Positions 8,379-19,175 of a stretch of 64,000 bases of DNA are shown one piece after another. Below the pieces are notes generated by a model. The model saw only the letters and a list, made by a program, of their open reading frames with translations, ran no database searches and was not told the origin of the DNA. A program made the translations under genes and the position numbers. The stretch is taken from the NCBI RefSeq assembly GCF_002797395.1, contig NZ_KZ454943.1, positions 859,325 to 923,324 of the forward strand. The letters are read 5' to 3'. Numbering within the stretch: the first letter of the stretch is position 1; each line of letters opens with the position of its first letter. This stretch comes from Bacillus solitudinis (GTDB lineage Bacteria > Bacillota > Bacilli > Bacillales > Bacillaceae_D).

Positions 8379-10064
8379 CTATAACTTTTTAAGGTACTCT
8401 TCATATTCTTGAAGCGAAAGAGGTTTTGAATGAAGAAATCCTTGAATGCGATCACAACCTTGACTCGCTAAATAATCAAGCTGTTCCTTCTTTTCTACTC
8501 CTTCAGCAATAACGACTAAACCTAAAAGATGTGCCAAGTTAATAATCAACGAGATAATCCCTTCACTATTCAGTCCTTTACCAATCCCACTTATAAAAGA
8601 TTGATCAATTTTCAATTCCTGAATAGGAAGTTGACTGACATACTTCAACGAACTGTAACCTGTACCAAAGTCATCTAGACTAATATTAATGCCAAGCTGT
8701 GTCAAATTACTTAACACAGCTAAAGTCCGATTAATATCAATCGTTACACTCTCGGTTACTTCTAAATCTAAATATTGAGGAGGTAATTCTGTTTCCTTAA
8801 GAATTGATTGTATCTTTTCAAAAAACTTCACTTGAAGGAATTGACGTTGGGAGACATTAACCGACATAGGTACTGCTGGTAACCCTGACTTAATCCATCG
8901 AGACTTTTGGTGACAGGCCTCACGTAAAATCCACTCACCAATCGGAATAATTAAACCGGTTTCTTCCGCTATTGATATGAATTTACTAGGTCCAACTAAC
9001 CCTTCATTGGGATGATTCCATCTGACTAAAACTTCTTCTCCACATAGTTTTCCTGATTTCGTTTCAAACTGGGGTTGGAAGTATAATTTAAATTCTCCTC
9101 GTTCTAGAGCCTTTCGTAAATCATTCTCTACATGGAAAAGCTCATAAAACTCGTCATTCATTTCACGATTATAATGTTTAAATACGTCACCCCCACTAGC
9201 TTTTGCACGATACATAGCAGCATCAGCTGAACGAATTAAAGCTTCTGCATCGCGACCATTCTCAGGGTACGTTGAAATTCCAATGCTTCCAGTTATCGTA
9301 AATTCATAATCATCAATAAGTAATGGTTCCCTTATTAACTTAAGAAGCTTAGATGCTACTTCATTTACAAGCGGATAAGATGAAGACGGTAGAAAAACAA
9401 TAAATTCATCTCCACCCATTCTAGCGAGAACATCATGCTCACCAATTCCATTATGTAGTCGGTCTGCGAGCATTTTTAGTGCAGCATCACCAAAAAAATG
9501 ACCTAATGTATCATTAACTAATTTAAAACGGTCCAAGTCAATAAACAAAACGGCTAAATTGTTTTTTTCTAGTTCAGCCTCGGCTATCGCTTTTTTTAAA
9601 ACTTCATGAAAATATCGTCGGTTAGGTAGCTTAGTTAATTCATCTTCATTTGCAATTTTTTTAATTTGTTCCTCCGCATGCTTTCGCTTTGTCATATCCT
9701 GCGCTATACCGATAATCCCTTCAACTCTTCCTTCAACTAGGCTAGGGATAAGGGTTACATTCATATATAAACGTTTCCCTTGTTGATGAACCATTTCAAC
9801 CTCAAACGTTTCTGATTGCCCATCCAATGCTAAATTAACATACTCTTGGGCACGAATCAGGTCCTTTGAGCACACTAATTTTTCAAATTCCAATGACAAA
9901 AGTTCCTTTTCTAAATAGCCGGTGATTAGTGTAGAAGAAGGATTTACGCGTATAAACGAACCCAAACGATTTAAAACAAAGATTGCATTTGTATTATAGT
10001 GGAACAAAGATTGGAACTGTTGTTCAATTTCTTTCAATCTTTTCTCCATATCTTCCTGCCTCAT
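8379..10064 (-). CDS. PAS-GGDEF-EAL cyclic-di-GMP turnover protein
   Basis: This is a 561-residue soluble protein. An N-terminal PAS domain (about 10-130, NAIFVLNRLGSFIRVNPSS) is followed by a GGDEF domain (about 135-295, intact ARMGGDEFIVFLP signature, typical of diguanylate cyclases). The C-terminal EAL domain (about 305-560) has DDFGTGYSSLKYV, ELKIDQSFI and VIAEGVE, but its first motif reads EVLVRW instead of EALVRW. The catalytic Glu is kept, so phosphodiesterase activity remains possible. It probably makes or degrades cyclic di-GMP in response to a signal at the PAS domain. It lies next to chemotaxis genes, which fits control of motility, but it is transcribed as its own unit. Confidence 0.9.
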   Translation of the reverse strand: MRQEDMEKRLKEIEQQFQSLFHYNTNAIFVLNRLGSFIRVNPSSTLITGYLEKELLSLEFEKLVCSKDLIRAQEYVNLALDGQSETFEVEMVHQQGKRLYMNVTLIPSLVEGRVEGIIGIAQDMTKRKHAEEQIKKIANEDELTKLPNRRYFHEVLKKAIAEAELEKNNLAVLFIDLDRFKLVNDTLGHFFGDAALKMLADRLHNGIGEHDVLARMGGDEFIVFLPSSSYPLVNEVASKLLKLIREPLLIDDYEFTITGSIGISTYPENGRDAEALIRSADAAMYRAKASGGDVFKHYNREMNDEFYELFHVENDLRKALERGEFKLYFQPQFETKSGKLCGEEVLVRWNHPNEGLVGPSKFISIAEETGLIIPIGEWILREACHQKSRWIKSGLPAVPMSVNVSQRQFLQVKFFEKIQSILKETELPPQYLDLEVTESVTIDINRTLAVLSNLTQLGINISLDDFGTGYSSLKYVSQLPIQELKIDQSFISGIGKGLNSEGIISLIINLAHLLGLVVIAEGVEKKEQLDYLASQGCDRIQGFLHSKPLSLQEYEEYLKKL

Positions 10065-10251
10065 ACACGCTCATCCTTCTATAAAAAAGTTATTTCACTC
10101 TAAACAGAAAAAAGCTTATCTACAAACTAAAACTATTATAACATGTCTAAGGGCTTAGTCTGGGGACGGAAATGGTCGTTAAATTGGTTATTCTACAATG
10201 ATTCTTAAAAGTACCATCGGAAAGTAAATTGCTCTAATAAGTTTATTCTCT

Positions 10252-13200
10252 TTAGAAGTTTAAACTTAAAAACTCTAATTTAGAAGTGGTTAGAATTTTT
10301 TGTTTTACTAAAGCTTTTACTGCTTTACGAACGTTAACTTCTTCCTGCTTATTATAAATGAGTGTGTGAATTGGTTGAGATTTATCTCGCATCACATATA
10401 ATGACATTGAGCTCACATGTTCACCGGATTCTTGCTCATAGGCCAATTTATATAAGTATAGCTGGGTCTGATAGACTTCTAACAATTCAGCACCTGACCT
10501 TTGAATTTTATTTGTTTTAAAATCAATCAGATGGATGCTTCCATCTTTCCGAACAATTTTATCAATTTCTCCAATAACTTCAGCCCCTTCAATTATTGTT
10601 GAAAAGCTCCACTCATTAGCTACTACATCTCCTAAGTCCTGTCTTCTTGCTTCTGTATACGTGTCCATTAATTCCCGAACTGCTTCCTCATAGCTATCCC
10701 TATTTTCTTCTAATTGTTCCTCCAAATCGGAAAGTGCCTCTTCAATGGCGAGCTTTTCCGAAACTCCATAATCACGGAGCTCGCAGGCTCGATGGACCAA
10801 CGTACCAACCTTGGATGGATTAGGTACGAATTTGGAAACTCCTTGCCTTTTGGAAAAAGATTCTGGCATGTTGAGGATATATCTATTATAATATTCCTCC
10901 CGATTTTTAAGGAACAACATAATTTCCGAGACTGAAAAAGAGATAGGTATTGTATTTTGTTTTAATACCTTTACTGGCTCATAAATTGGGGTCTCCACTT
11001 CCCACTCTCCTTGGTCGCTCACTTCATCTCTTTCAATTAGATAGGAATTCAACACTCCCTTTTCCTGGGACCTTCTAATCATCTCAAGCCAAGAGTTCTT
11101 AGCTGGTGTGTCTTCTCCTACTATAAAAAGATAGTCCCTTGCACGAGTCATTGCAACATAAAATAGCCGCTTTGCCTCCTCTTTCGCTTCAACACTTGCC
11201 TGCTCTTTTACGATTGGAAATCCTTCGGTGATACGAGTCTGCGGCTTATCATCGAATGTTTCCAGTTCTTCAAGATTCAATACGATCCCTAAGCTTGGAT
11301 GAAAACGAATGACTCCTTTATCTACTTGTGGACTTCTCTCAACCTGCGGAAGAAATACAATTGGAAATTCAAGTCCTTTTGAGGCATGTACCGTCATAAT
11401 ATGCACAACATCTCCATCGACCTTCTCAATTTCAGATTCACCTTCTTTACTGCTAACCTCCATTCTTTGGTCAATTGAGTCGATAATGTTTTCTAATACA
11501 TTTGAATGACCATCAACAATAGACTGAATTAGTTTTTCCACATTTTTTAGTTTTTGCATACCATTCTTTTGAATTAGAATCGCTTTTAGCATCCCCGTAT
11601 CCTCAAGAATTTGGTACAAACTTGCTTTTAATGTCTGGCTAATTTTAAATGGCACCCAGCGTTCTATCCATAGTCGAATAGTAGAAAACGCTTCTTGTAT
11701 ATGAAGAGGAAGAGCACATTCCGAATCATAGACAAATTCAGAAAAAGTCTGTGACTCATCCTTCATTTGATTAACAATATAAAAGTCTTCTAATGTTAAT
11801 CCAATGATTGGACTTCTTAAAATTGATAGGAGATAAACATCTTCAAACGGTCGATTTAACCAGCGAAGTAATGTTAAATAATCAGTTACCTCTTGTTTTT
11901 CATAAAAACCTACACCCCCATACACAACATAGGGAATTCCTCTTTCAGTAAGTGCACGCTCAAGCAACAAAAGCTGTGTACGTGCTGGAATTAATACAGC
12001 CATATCCCTCCACTGTGGAGCTTGCCACTCACCTTGAAAAACTCTTGGTTTGCCAGACTTCATCATTTCGATCATTCGGTTAGCTAGAACGTGGTACTGA
12101 TTTAGTTCTTCCTCCTCCTCATCGTCTGGTTGTGAAAGGGTGAGAAGCTCGACTCTTTTTTCACTTTCAACTTCTGGTGGACGTGCTGCCTCTAAAGGTG
12201 TATAAACTGTTTCATAAGTTTCTGTCCGTTCAGTTGTCATAACAAATGAAAATAATGCATTTACAGCTTCTATGATAGGCGACGCTGTTCGGTAATTCAC
12301 GTTCATCAATATTGAGTCGGCTTGTTCTTTTTTAGTTGCTTTTTGCTCCATCTCATTCATTAATCGAACGTTAGCCCCCCGGAACCTGTAAATAGATTGC
12401 TTGGTGTCACCTACAATAAATTGATAAATAGGATTAATTCGTAAAAGCATGTCTAACTGTAAACGGTTGGTATCTTGAAATTCGTCAATCATCATATGGC
12501 GAAACTGAGTCCGACACGTCTTTTGAACGGAGGAATCCGTTAATAAGTCTACCGCCTTTAGCTGTAAATCGGAAAAGTCTACCAGCCCACGTTCTTCTTT
12601 TTGGGCAGAATAGGTTGTATCAAAATATTGTAGGAGCTGAATAAACCCTTTAAGTAAATCAATTGTTTCTAGTTCACCATCAAAAGAGTGATTCAGTGAT
12701 TTCCACTTCTCTTTTAACGGTTTCCAACAATCCTCATATAATTCATGTAAAGAAGGAATGTGCTCAGCCCACTTCTTATCACTACGCTTTGGCATCATCT
12801 CAGTGATGTACTTAAAATATTCATCCGCGTCCTCTTGAGAACATGGGTTACTGAATGCTTCTGAGAGCCTCTCAACATGGGCAGATTGTGCCTTGGTTAA
12901 ACCTTCGGTGGAGGGAAATTCGTTGACACACCTATAGGCTTGTTCATGAAAACGTTGAATATATTTCCTTTTTTCATCATTTAAAGTTTTTTGCTGTTGT
13001 TGTAACATCGATTCAGCATCTAGTGCCTGAAACGAATGATCCGCACTGAGCTCACGTATTTCATTATGAATTCCTTCAAGATAACTACTTAACTGACGCT
13101 TAGTCATGAACCTAAAAAAAGGATTAGCAAGTTTAACAAAATACGCTTGACCATAAAGCTGTGTAAGAACCTCTTGTTTCATTTGTTTCGCTTCAACATC

Positions 13201-13605
13201 ATCGATAACCCGTACCCTAGGTGGAAGCTCAGCTTTCATCGCATACTGGCTAATTAAATGTTGACAAAAGCTATGAAACGTAGAAACATGCGCTCGGTTC
13301 ATAGAATCCTTTTGTTCTTGCCAAAAGTTTTTTTCTGCTTGTTCTCCAGATTCTTCAACTTTTTCAGATAGGCGTTTACGAATCCGATCTTTCATTTCTC
13401 TAGCAGCTTTCTCAGTAAACGTAATCGCAACGATCTCCTCTACAGATGCGCCTAGTGTCCCGTCAGGATTATTGTACTTTTGTTCACACAAATAAATAAA
13501 GCGCTCTGTTAATACACGTGTTTTTCCAGAACCGGCGCCTGCCGAAATAACGACCAACGACTCTTTGCTGTAAATGGCTTGACTTTGTGCATCATTAAAG
13601 TTCAT
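10252..13605 (-). CDS. AddA-like UvrD-type helicase/nuclease
   Basis: This 1117-residue superfamily 1 helicase has Walker A SAGAGSGKTRVL near residue 22, motif II DEFQDTN, KQSIYRFRGA, TVHASKGLEFPIVF and YVAMTRARDYLF. A C-terminal RecB-type nuclease follows, with HLIDFKTNK near residue 1030 and QTQLYLYKLAY. It starts directly after the stop of the AddB-like gene with no gap, so the two are translated together. This supports a role in processing double-strand breaks to 3-prime ends. It is shorter than B. subtilis AddA (about 1230 aa) and its motif sequences differ enough that it may be a separate AddA-like subfamily. Confidence 0.85.
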   Translation of the reverse strand: MNFNDAQSQAIYSKESLVVISAGAGSGKTRVLTERFIYLCEQKYNNPDGTLGASVEEIVAITFTEKAAREMKDRIRKRLSEKVEESGEQAEKNFWQEQKDSMNRAHVSTFHSFCQHLISQYAMKAELPPRVRVIDDVEAKQMKQEVLTQLYGQAYFVKLANPFFRFMTKRQLSSYLEGIHNEIRELSADHSFQALDAESMLQQQQKTLNDEKRKYIQRFHEQAYRCVNEFPSTEGLTKAQSAHVERLSEAFSNPCSQEDADEYFKYITEMMPKRSDKKWAEHIPSLHELYEDCWKPLKEKWKSLNHSFDGELETIDLLKGFIQLLQYFDTTYSAQKEERGLVDFSDLQLKAVDLLTDSSVQKTCRTQFRHMMIDEFQDTNRLQLDMLLRINPIYQFIVGDTKQSIYRFRGANVRLMNEMEQKATKKEQADSILMNVNYRTASPIIEAVNALFSFVMTTERTETYETVYTPLEAARPPEVESEKRVELLTLSQPDDEEEEELNQYHVLANRMIEMMKSGKPRVFQGEWQAPQWRDMAVLIPARTQLLLLERALTERGIPYVVYGGVGFYEKQEVTDYLTLLRWLNRPFEDVYLLSILRSPIIGLTLEDFYIVNQMKDESQTFSEFVYDSECALPLHIQEAFSTIRLWIERWVPFKISQTLKASLYQILEDTGMLKAILIQKNGMQKLKNVEKLIQSIVDGHSNVLENIIDSIDQRMEVSSKEGESEIEKVDGDVVHIMTVHASKGLEFPIVFLPQVERSPQVDKGVIRFHPSLGIVLNLEELETFDDKPQTRITEGFPIVKEQASVEAKEEAKRLFYVAMTRARDYLFIVGEDTPAKNSWLEMIRRSQEKGVLNSYLIERDEVSDQGEWEVETPIYEPVKVLKQNTIPISFSVSEIMLFLKNREEYYNRYILNMPESFSKRQGVSKFVPNPSKVGTLVHRACELRDYGVSEKLAIEEALSDLEEQLEENRDSYEEAVRELMDTYTEARRQDLGDVVANEWSFSTIIEGAEVIGEIDKIVRKDGSIHLIDFKTNKIQRSGAELLEVYQTQLYLYKLAYEQESGEHVSSMSLYVMRDKSQPIHTLIYNKQEEVNVRKAVKALVKQKILTTSKLEFLSLNF

Positions 13606-16452
13606 TTACACTCCCCCCTTCTCTCTCTGAGCTTCTGTCACACGGCAGACAGAACGATATTGGCAAAAGTTAGAGCACTCGATTGGTGCAACGGGAAAAG
13701 AGTGATTCATCCCATTCCACAACTCCTCAATTCGTTCTTTAAGCTGATATTTTTCCAAAAATGAATCCGTACCAAGCTCATCCTCACGATTTCTACATTG
13801 TGAACTTACTTGGAATATCGACCCTTTGCCAACATGATCCGAACGCCATATTCCATTACCTGCTCGTTTATTAGGCTCTTTTAATGAAATATAGCTTGCT
13901 CCAAGGGCTGACATTGGTTGGTTTTCTCTCTGTTCTAATTGTTTCTTCAGGGCATGTGTATATAGGGGGAGTTGGAGCTTTAATCCTGTACGAACATCCT
14001 CTTCCATTTTTATAGAAGCTGCCCCTGTTTTATAATCATAAATAACAAAACCCTCTTCCTCAATATCAACGCGGTCAACCTTACCAGCTAAAATCAAACG
14101 TTCTCCATTCGTAAGTGTCATTTCCCACCTTACCGCTGTCTCTAGCGCATCAATCTTCATGGTTGATAATCGAGGGTTATCCCAAAAGTGCTTTCGTTCC
14201 GCTTGCCACCATTTCTGTAGCCTTCGCGACCATTCTTTCTTGGATAACTCCAAATCTAGTTGAGGAATTTCGTGAAGCTGTTTTTCAATGTTTTCCCATA
14301 GGGTTTCAAAACGTTCGGTAATTAAATTGGGAACTTGTTCTTTTTGCTCTTCCGTTAAACTGTCAAATGTGATTCCAACGAGACCAAGCTCCTTATAAAC
14401 GTTTTCAATTAACGTATGAACGAGCTGTCCAATATCTAAAGGAGACACACGTTCCATCTGGGCACCTGGCTCTCGCACGTTTAAAACACGCTCCATCGAA
14501 TACCGAAACGGGCAACGCGCGTAGCTTTCAAGCTCTGTGACCGATACCACTGGTTGCCTGTTTCTAAATTGCTCAATTACTTCCTCCCCGGTTTCAAGTC
14601 GTTCACTCTGGCGTGTAAGCTTTCGTAAAGAAGAAGGAAGGTTTTTTACGATAAACTTTTTTCCTAGATGATAGGCGAGTTTTTCAACCTGTTCCTTTTC
14701 GGAAAAAGCATAATCGTTTGTCATACGCTTCTCCCAGGACCATTTACGGTTAATGGGGAGGTCCTCAACAAAAGGAGACGGTAACAATGGGTGATTCGGA
14801 TCAAGGCCATTAACATATACAAACGAGAGCGATGATGCAACATAAAAAAGCTGTTCGAAGTAAGCATCTTGTTTTTTCTGGAAATGAAGCAACGTAGGAC
14901 TACCAAAGCGTATAGAGCTATCATATAAATCCCGCTCTTGCACATACCCACTAAGTTGATTAACTCTTGGATAGACGCCTTCATTCATTCCAACAACGTA
15001 AAGCTTCGTACCCTTAAATAGTCCAACATCACGCCACGTATGAAGTTGAATTCCACGTTTTGATCCTCGTTCTAAAAATAACTGTGTGGTCTCACCGAGC
15101 TCTCGAAACCAATCATGAAAAATATCCCGATTCATTTCTAGTGAAGTAAGTCCTTTTTCGATTAATTGTTTTTCATATAGTTTGAGTTTTTCTTTTATTT
15201 GAAGAAGCGCCCTCTGTTCAAGAACAATTTGTTGAAGTTTAATCGTCTCAGTTTCTAATTTGAATGTATTTTCCAACTCTTTATTTATTTTGAGAGCATG
15301 AACGAGATCTAGTAATTGTTTTACATATACTAGAAACGTCGCCCTCTTGCTCCACTTGGTTTGAATGATCGTTTGGTATGCATTGTTAACGGCTGGTTCA
15401 GAGAGTTCTTGACTCTGTAAAAACAACTGCTTAACCTTTGAATAATGAATCCCTTTAACAAAGAAAACGGACAGCAGCTGTTCAACTAATGGTAGCCTCT
15501 CCCACTTTGTTTCGAAAGCACCTGTCTCTTGTATACACTTTAAAAGCAAAGTGTATACCGCTGTATCCGATAATCGCTTTTTTTTCGAATGATTTAGTGG
15601 TAACCCCATCTCGTTCGCTTGTCTTAATAACTCATCGTTTTTTTCTCCAGCAACTAGAATTCCGATTTCTTCAAAGGCTAACTCTGAAAGCTGTATATCT
15701 TCTAAAACCCCTCGCCATTGCTCCTCTTCTGTCGTAGCTGCGATGAGTTCTACCTCCTGATGTTTTCGCTCTTTTTGAAGAAGTTTAAAATTAGTAGCGT
15801 AACCGATTTTCTGTAAATCTGTTAGAGTTTCCTCGACAATATCAAGCTGCTGATGGTTCGGCAAATATACATCCACCCGAATACCGGCTTCTTTTAATGC
15901 TTCTAATAGTAAGAATTGTAATGGACTAAAATCATAGTAACCATCGACAATAACAGCTCCTATTGGTACGTGAAGATTGTTTTTAAGATACCTAATTGCA
16001 TAAAGGATCACATGTTCAGGATCGAGCATCCTTCTATTCGTTACTTCTTGCTCGTACGTTTCAAACAATGGTACTAACTCCTTTACAGAAGTCGGTACAT
16101 TCTCTATTGTTAAGCCTAAACGTGCTATTTGCCCATACGTATCCGCATATCCTTTGATTTTCCCATGTTGGATCTCCTGTTTTTCTTCCACAAACTGTTG
16201 AAAAAATAACGTCCGTTCATGCTCACTTAACTCAATATAAGATTCAGCTGTTTGTTTTAATATATAATTAGCTACATCATCAAATGTTGTAAATAGTAAA
16301 CCTGGTTGACGACTTCTTGCCTTTTGTAGCCATTGATGTGAAGGTAATAAATAAAAAACAGGATCTTTGAGGTCTCTTTGTAATTGAAATGCCTCTTCCA
16401 GCCTTTCTTTATTTGCAATATCCTCTAATTGTGTACCATAAATTGTTGTCAC
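13606..16452 (-). CDS. AddB-like PD-(D/E)XK nuclease with Fe-S cysteines
   Basis: The product is about 948 residues. The N-terminus (FYLLPSHQWLQKA) aligns with the region of AddB that follows Walker A, and no P-loop is visible, so the helicase half looks inactive. The C-terminal third has the nuclease core (GQLVHTLIENV, VDRVDIEEEGFVIYDYKTG) and four candidate iron-sulfur cysteines: one in SYARCPFRYSMER and three in CSNFCQYRSVC, as in AddB/Cas4-type nucleases. It is the first gene of the pair with the AddA-like helicase. A GTG at 16452 with AGAGGTG six to seven bases upstream is preferred over a start 18 bases earlier. Confidence 0.8.
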   Translation of the reverse strand: MTTIYGTQLEDIANKERLEEAFQLQRDLKDPVFYLLPSHQWLQKARSRQPGLLFTTFDDVANYILKQTAESYIELSEHERTLFFQQFVEEKQEIQHGKIKGYADTYGQIARLGLTIENVPTSVKELVPLFETYEQEVTNRRMLDPEHVILYAIRYLKNNLHVPIGAVIVDGYYDFSPLQFLLLEALKEAGIRVDVYLPNHQQLDIVEETLTDLQKIGYATNFKLLQKERKHQEVELIAATTEEEQWRGVLEDIQLSELAFEEIGILVAGEKNDELLRQANEMGLPLNHSKKKRLSDTAVYTLLLKCIQETGAFETKWERLPLVEQLLSVFFVKGIHYSKVKQLFLQSQELSEPAVNNAYQTIIQTKWSKRATFLVYVKQLLDLVHALKINKELENTFKLETETIKLQQIVLEQRALLQIKEKLKLYEKQLIEKGLTSLEMNRDIFHDWFRELGETTQLFLERGSKRGIQLHTWRDVGLFKGTKLYVVGMNEGVYPRVNQLSGYVQERDLYDSSIRFGSPTLLHFQKKQDAYFEQLFYVASSLSFVYVNGLDPNHPLLPSPFVEDLPINRKWSWEKRMTNDYAFSEKEQVEKLAYHLGKKFIVKNLPSSLRKLTRQSERLETGEEVIEQFRNRQPVVSVTELESYARCPFRYSMERVLNVREPGAQMERVSPLDIGQLVHTLIENVYKELGLVGITFDSLTEEQKEQVPNLITERFETLWENIEKQLHEIPQLDLELSKKEWSRRLQKWWQAERKHFWDNPRLSTMKIDALETAVRWEMTLTNGERLILAGKVDRVDIEEEGFVIYDYKTGAASIKMEEDVRTGLKLQLPLYTHALKKQLEQRENQPMSALGASYISLKEPNKRAGNGIWRSDHVGKGSIFQVSSQCRNREDELGTDSFLEKYQLKERIEELWNGMNHSFPVAPIECSNFCQYRSVCRVTEAQREKGGV

Positions 16453-16572
16453 CCTATTCACCTCTTTCACAAATAAGCACCCAAATGATTAGTCTCTCTA
16501 TTATGAGACTAACCCTTCCACTGTTTTACTGTTTACTGTTTTAATTCTATCATTCCTACTACCTTTTGGCTT

Positions 16573-16620
16573 AAAAAAAGAGGGTACAAAAAAAGGAAGC
16601 TTCACCTCTTTTTGTACCCC
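16573..16620 (-). terminator. terminator of the yisL-like gene
   Basis: On the minus strand GGGTACAAAAAGAGG and CCTTTTTTTGTACCC form a long stem followed by T-rich sequence, directly after the yisL-like stop. Confidence 0.85.
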
Positions 16621-16626
16621 ACTCTT

Positions 16627-16989
16627 TTAGTTACTAAAGCCAATGACCACTACTACAATGGCTGTTGCAGCTAACATAATCCAGTACATTGTTGCCTTGG
16701 TTCCAAGTGTTCTCTTTTTAGTTCCAACAAGAATCATCTCCATTGCATACATTAGAATTAGAGCTAACACGGCTTTAAAGATGAATAAAAGAGGGAACCC
16801 GTAGCCAATAAGTAGTCCGGCCCCTGAAACGAGCATAATGATATAGAATAAACGAAGCACCATATGAACAATTTTTGCCCCCTTCGCCTTTCCACCTTTG
16901 TAAAGGAAATAGCTAATAAGGAAAAATATAAGCAAAAATGCCCACGAACCAGTGTGTGACTGATAAAAAATATTATAAAGCTGTGACAT
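16627..16989 (-). CDS. yisL: YisL/UPF0344 family membrane protein
   Basis: This 120-residue protein has four hydrophobic helices (about 12-32, 42-62, 65-85 and 97-118) and the family stretches HTGSWAFLLIFFLISYFLY and KIVHMVLRLFYIIMLVSG. It matches the UPF0344/YisL family of Bacillus, whose function is unknown. The ATG at 16989 is preceded by AGGAGG with a six-base spacer; a longer frame upstream lacks this. In B. subtilis yisL lies in the same general region as addAB, so its place here next to an AddAB-like pair suggests shared ancestry of the locus. Confidence 0.85.
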   Translation of the reverse strand: MSQLYNIFYQSHTGSWAFLLIFFLISYFLYKGGKAKGAKIVHMVLRLFYIIMLVSGAGLLIGYGFPLLFIFKAVLALILMYAMEMILVGTKKRTLGTKATMYWIMLAATAIVVVVIGFSN

Positions 16990-17464
16990 GAATGGCCTCC
17001 TATAGTTTGATAATGTCAATCTCTATTATATACATATTTCCACCAAATCAAAAAGAAGAAACCAAATAATTTGTTGGAATGAGCATCGCCTTTAGTTTTT
17101 ATGGTCAATTATCAGGCAAACAAGTAAGTTTTTCCGTTTATAACTAACAAGTTTATCAGGCAATCCTCTCCCGCATCTAATTCCATTCTCTTTTCAAATT
17201 ATGAATTCTTTCATAACGCGTCTCTTTTTTTAAGGAGGTACATTAAAATCAGTGACTATAATTTCATGTCCTCCCTACCCGCAATAATAAAGTCCTGTAT
17301 GATATACACGTCAATTACTATATGTTCCATTACCCACCATTAATTTAATACTAATTGAGTAGGATAAAATACTCGATAATCCTTAACTCAATCTTTACAA
17401 TTGCTTAACAATTCCCTGTTAGAATTTAACTATCATCATTAGTTCTAATATGGAGGGTTTCAAC
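16990..17464. other. 475-base intergenic stretch with SD-sequestering inverted repeat
   Basis: I see no gene here. A perfect ribosome binding sequence AAGGAGGT at 17234-17241 is not followed by a usable start. Instead GGAGGTACAT pairs imperfectly with ATGTCCTCC near 17274. Sequence just upstream of the chemoreceptor gene is AT-rich and probably carries its promoter, but I could not identify a confident hexamer pair or a SigD motif. Confidence 0.4.
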
Positions 17465-19168
17465 ATGAAAAAAAATAAACTGAGAGAATGGTATTTTAAA
17501 ACCTCTCAACGCTTTAATCTTCAAAACAGACTTCTCATTCTATTTATTTCTTTACTCGTTCTATCGATTTTCGCTGTAGGGATAAGCTCTTATCTAAAAG
17601 CAAAGGATATGACAATTGATAGCATTGAAAATAGATTAATTCGTGAAGTAGAGTTAATGGGATATATCGCTGAAAACCTCAATTTTCTTTACGTCAGTGA
17701 CCGGCAATATTTCATGCAGCAGCTTGAATTAAACATTCGATCTCAACAAAAAAAACTTGAAACCGACGGCATTTTGTCTGACTTCTTCTACATAACTGAG
17801 GAACAACAAATAATTCCCTTTAAAGTAAGTAAAGATTCATTACCTCAAATACGTGAGGAAATAGTCAAACGTATAGGTAATACCGATAAGGGGATTTTTC
17901 AAGAAACTTTTTATGGAGAGACATTTACAGTCGCCCATCAAGAAATGAAAGAAATTGAGGGAAGCTATGTTTTAATTGTCCCTACTCAATCTTACATGGG
18001 TGTTGTAAACAATATGGCCCAATTCTCACTGTTTGTTATTCTTACAAGCATCATTCTCTCAACCATTATCATTCTACTTTTCGTGAGAACACTGACAAAG
18101 CCTTTACATAATTTAAGAAACATGATGAGAGAAGCCCGTGAAGGAAACTTTTTAAAACCTACTTCATTTAAGACAACTCTTCCTGAATTTGTATCTCTGT
18201 ATAGAAGTTATACTTCCATGATTGATCAAGTGAGGGTTATATTACATGAACTTAAGGAAACCACGTTTGAATTAAATCAAACGGGTGGTGAATTAAGTAC
18301 ATCATCTAATGATACTCTTACATATAGCCATCAATTAATTGAAGCTATTCAAGTCGTTAAATTTGGCGCGGAGGAAACAGCCACTCATTCTGAAAACAGT
18401 GTAAATAGCTTTAAGGCAATGAAGAATAAAGTGAATGGAATCATGAATAATATGAATATCGTCTTTAGTAAATCTACTGATATGAATCACTCAGCCAATC
18501 GAGGCGAGAAGAATGTTACCGAATTAATTGATACTATTCATGCGTTTGAAAAAGACTTTAACCATTTAACAGAGACCATCAAACAAGTAAAAGACTACTC
18601 ATCATCAATAACAAGTCTTGTCGGTCTCATTAATGGCGTAGCTGAACAAACCAAATTACTGGCCTTAAATGCAGCCATTGAGGCAGCACGTGCAGGTGAA
18701 GCTGGTAAAGGTTTTGCAGTGGTTGCCAACGAAGTTCGTAAACTCGCTGAACAATCAACAAGTGCAACTGAAGAGATTACACAATCTATATCGAACATGG
18801 AATCTATCACAATAAATGCTACTCAAGAATTTGAACAAATGCTTTTAAAAACAAAGACAAACCTTTCCATGGCCAACGAATCCAAAGACTCTTTCGATGG
18901 ACTCATGACTGAAATATCAGAAGTAAGTATGAGGTTAAAAGGAATGCAGGGAGAATTAGTCGATTTAGAAGGCGTCTTACCGGAACTCGAGCAAACTGCA
19001 CTTAGCTTTTCTTCTGTCTCTCAAGAAACATCAGCAAGTTCTGAAGAAATGTTAGCAACAAGTGAGAATCAAATTCAACATATGGAAAGCACCCATCAAA
19101 TTGGGATAACATTAATGAATTTATCAAAATCACTAACTGCTATGACAAAGCGATTTAATGTCGATTAA
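17465..19168 (+). CDS. methyl-accepting chemotaxis protein
   Basis: This is a 567-residue chemoreceptor. A basic cytoplasmic N-terminus and first membrane helix (about 20-42) precede an extracytoplasmic sensor domain of about 140 residues. A second helix (about 185-207) leads to a HAMP domain ([19 protein letters not shown]). The long coiled-coil signalling domain has its conserved hairpin at [20 protein letters not shown] and [18 protein letters not shown]. It signals to CheA/CheW. The ATG at 17465 has GGAGG seven bases upstream. The ligand cannot be inferred. The two distal parts of the signalling domain pair in register, and no CheR-binding tail is seen. Confidence 0.93.
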   Translation: MKKNKLREWYFKTSQRFNLQNRLLILFISLLVLSIFAVGISSYLKAKDMTIDSIENRLIREVELMGYIAENLNFLYVSDRQYFMQQLELNIRSQQKKLETDGILSDFFYITEEQQIIPFKVSKDSLPQIREEIVKRIGNTDKGIFQETFYGETFTVAHQEMKEIEGSYVLIVPTQSYMGVVNNMAQFSLFVILTSIILSTIIILLFVRTLTKPLHNLRNMMREAREGNFLKPTSFKTTLPEFVSLYRSYTSMIDQVRVILHELKETTFELNQTGGELSTSSNDTLTYSHQLIEAIQVVKFGAEETATHSENSVNSFKAMKNKVNGIMNNMNIVFSKSTDMNHSANRGEKNVTELIDTIHAFEKDFNHLTETIKQVKDYSSSITSLVGLINGVAEQTKLLALNAAIEAARAGEAGKGFAVVANEVRKLAEQSTSATEEITQSISNMESITINATQEFEQMLLKTKTNLSMANESKDSFDGLMTEISEVSMRLKGMQGELVDLEGVLPELEQTALSFSSVSQETSASSEEMLATSENQIQHMESTHQIGITLMNLSKSLTAMTKRFNVD

Positions 19169-19175
19169 TTACAAA

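Noticed and set aside
17230-17300. Small gene behind the AAGGAGGT at 17234
   Set aside because: No ATG, GTG or TTG at a suitable distance starts a frame of useful length; the sequence instead pairs with a downstream CCTCC.
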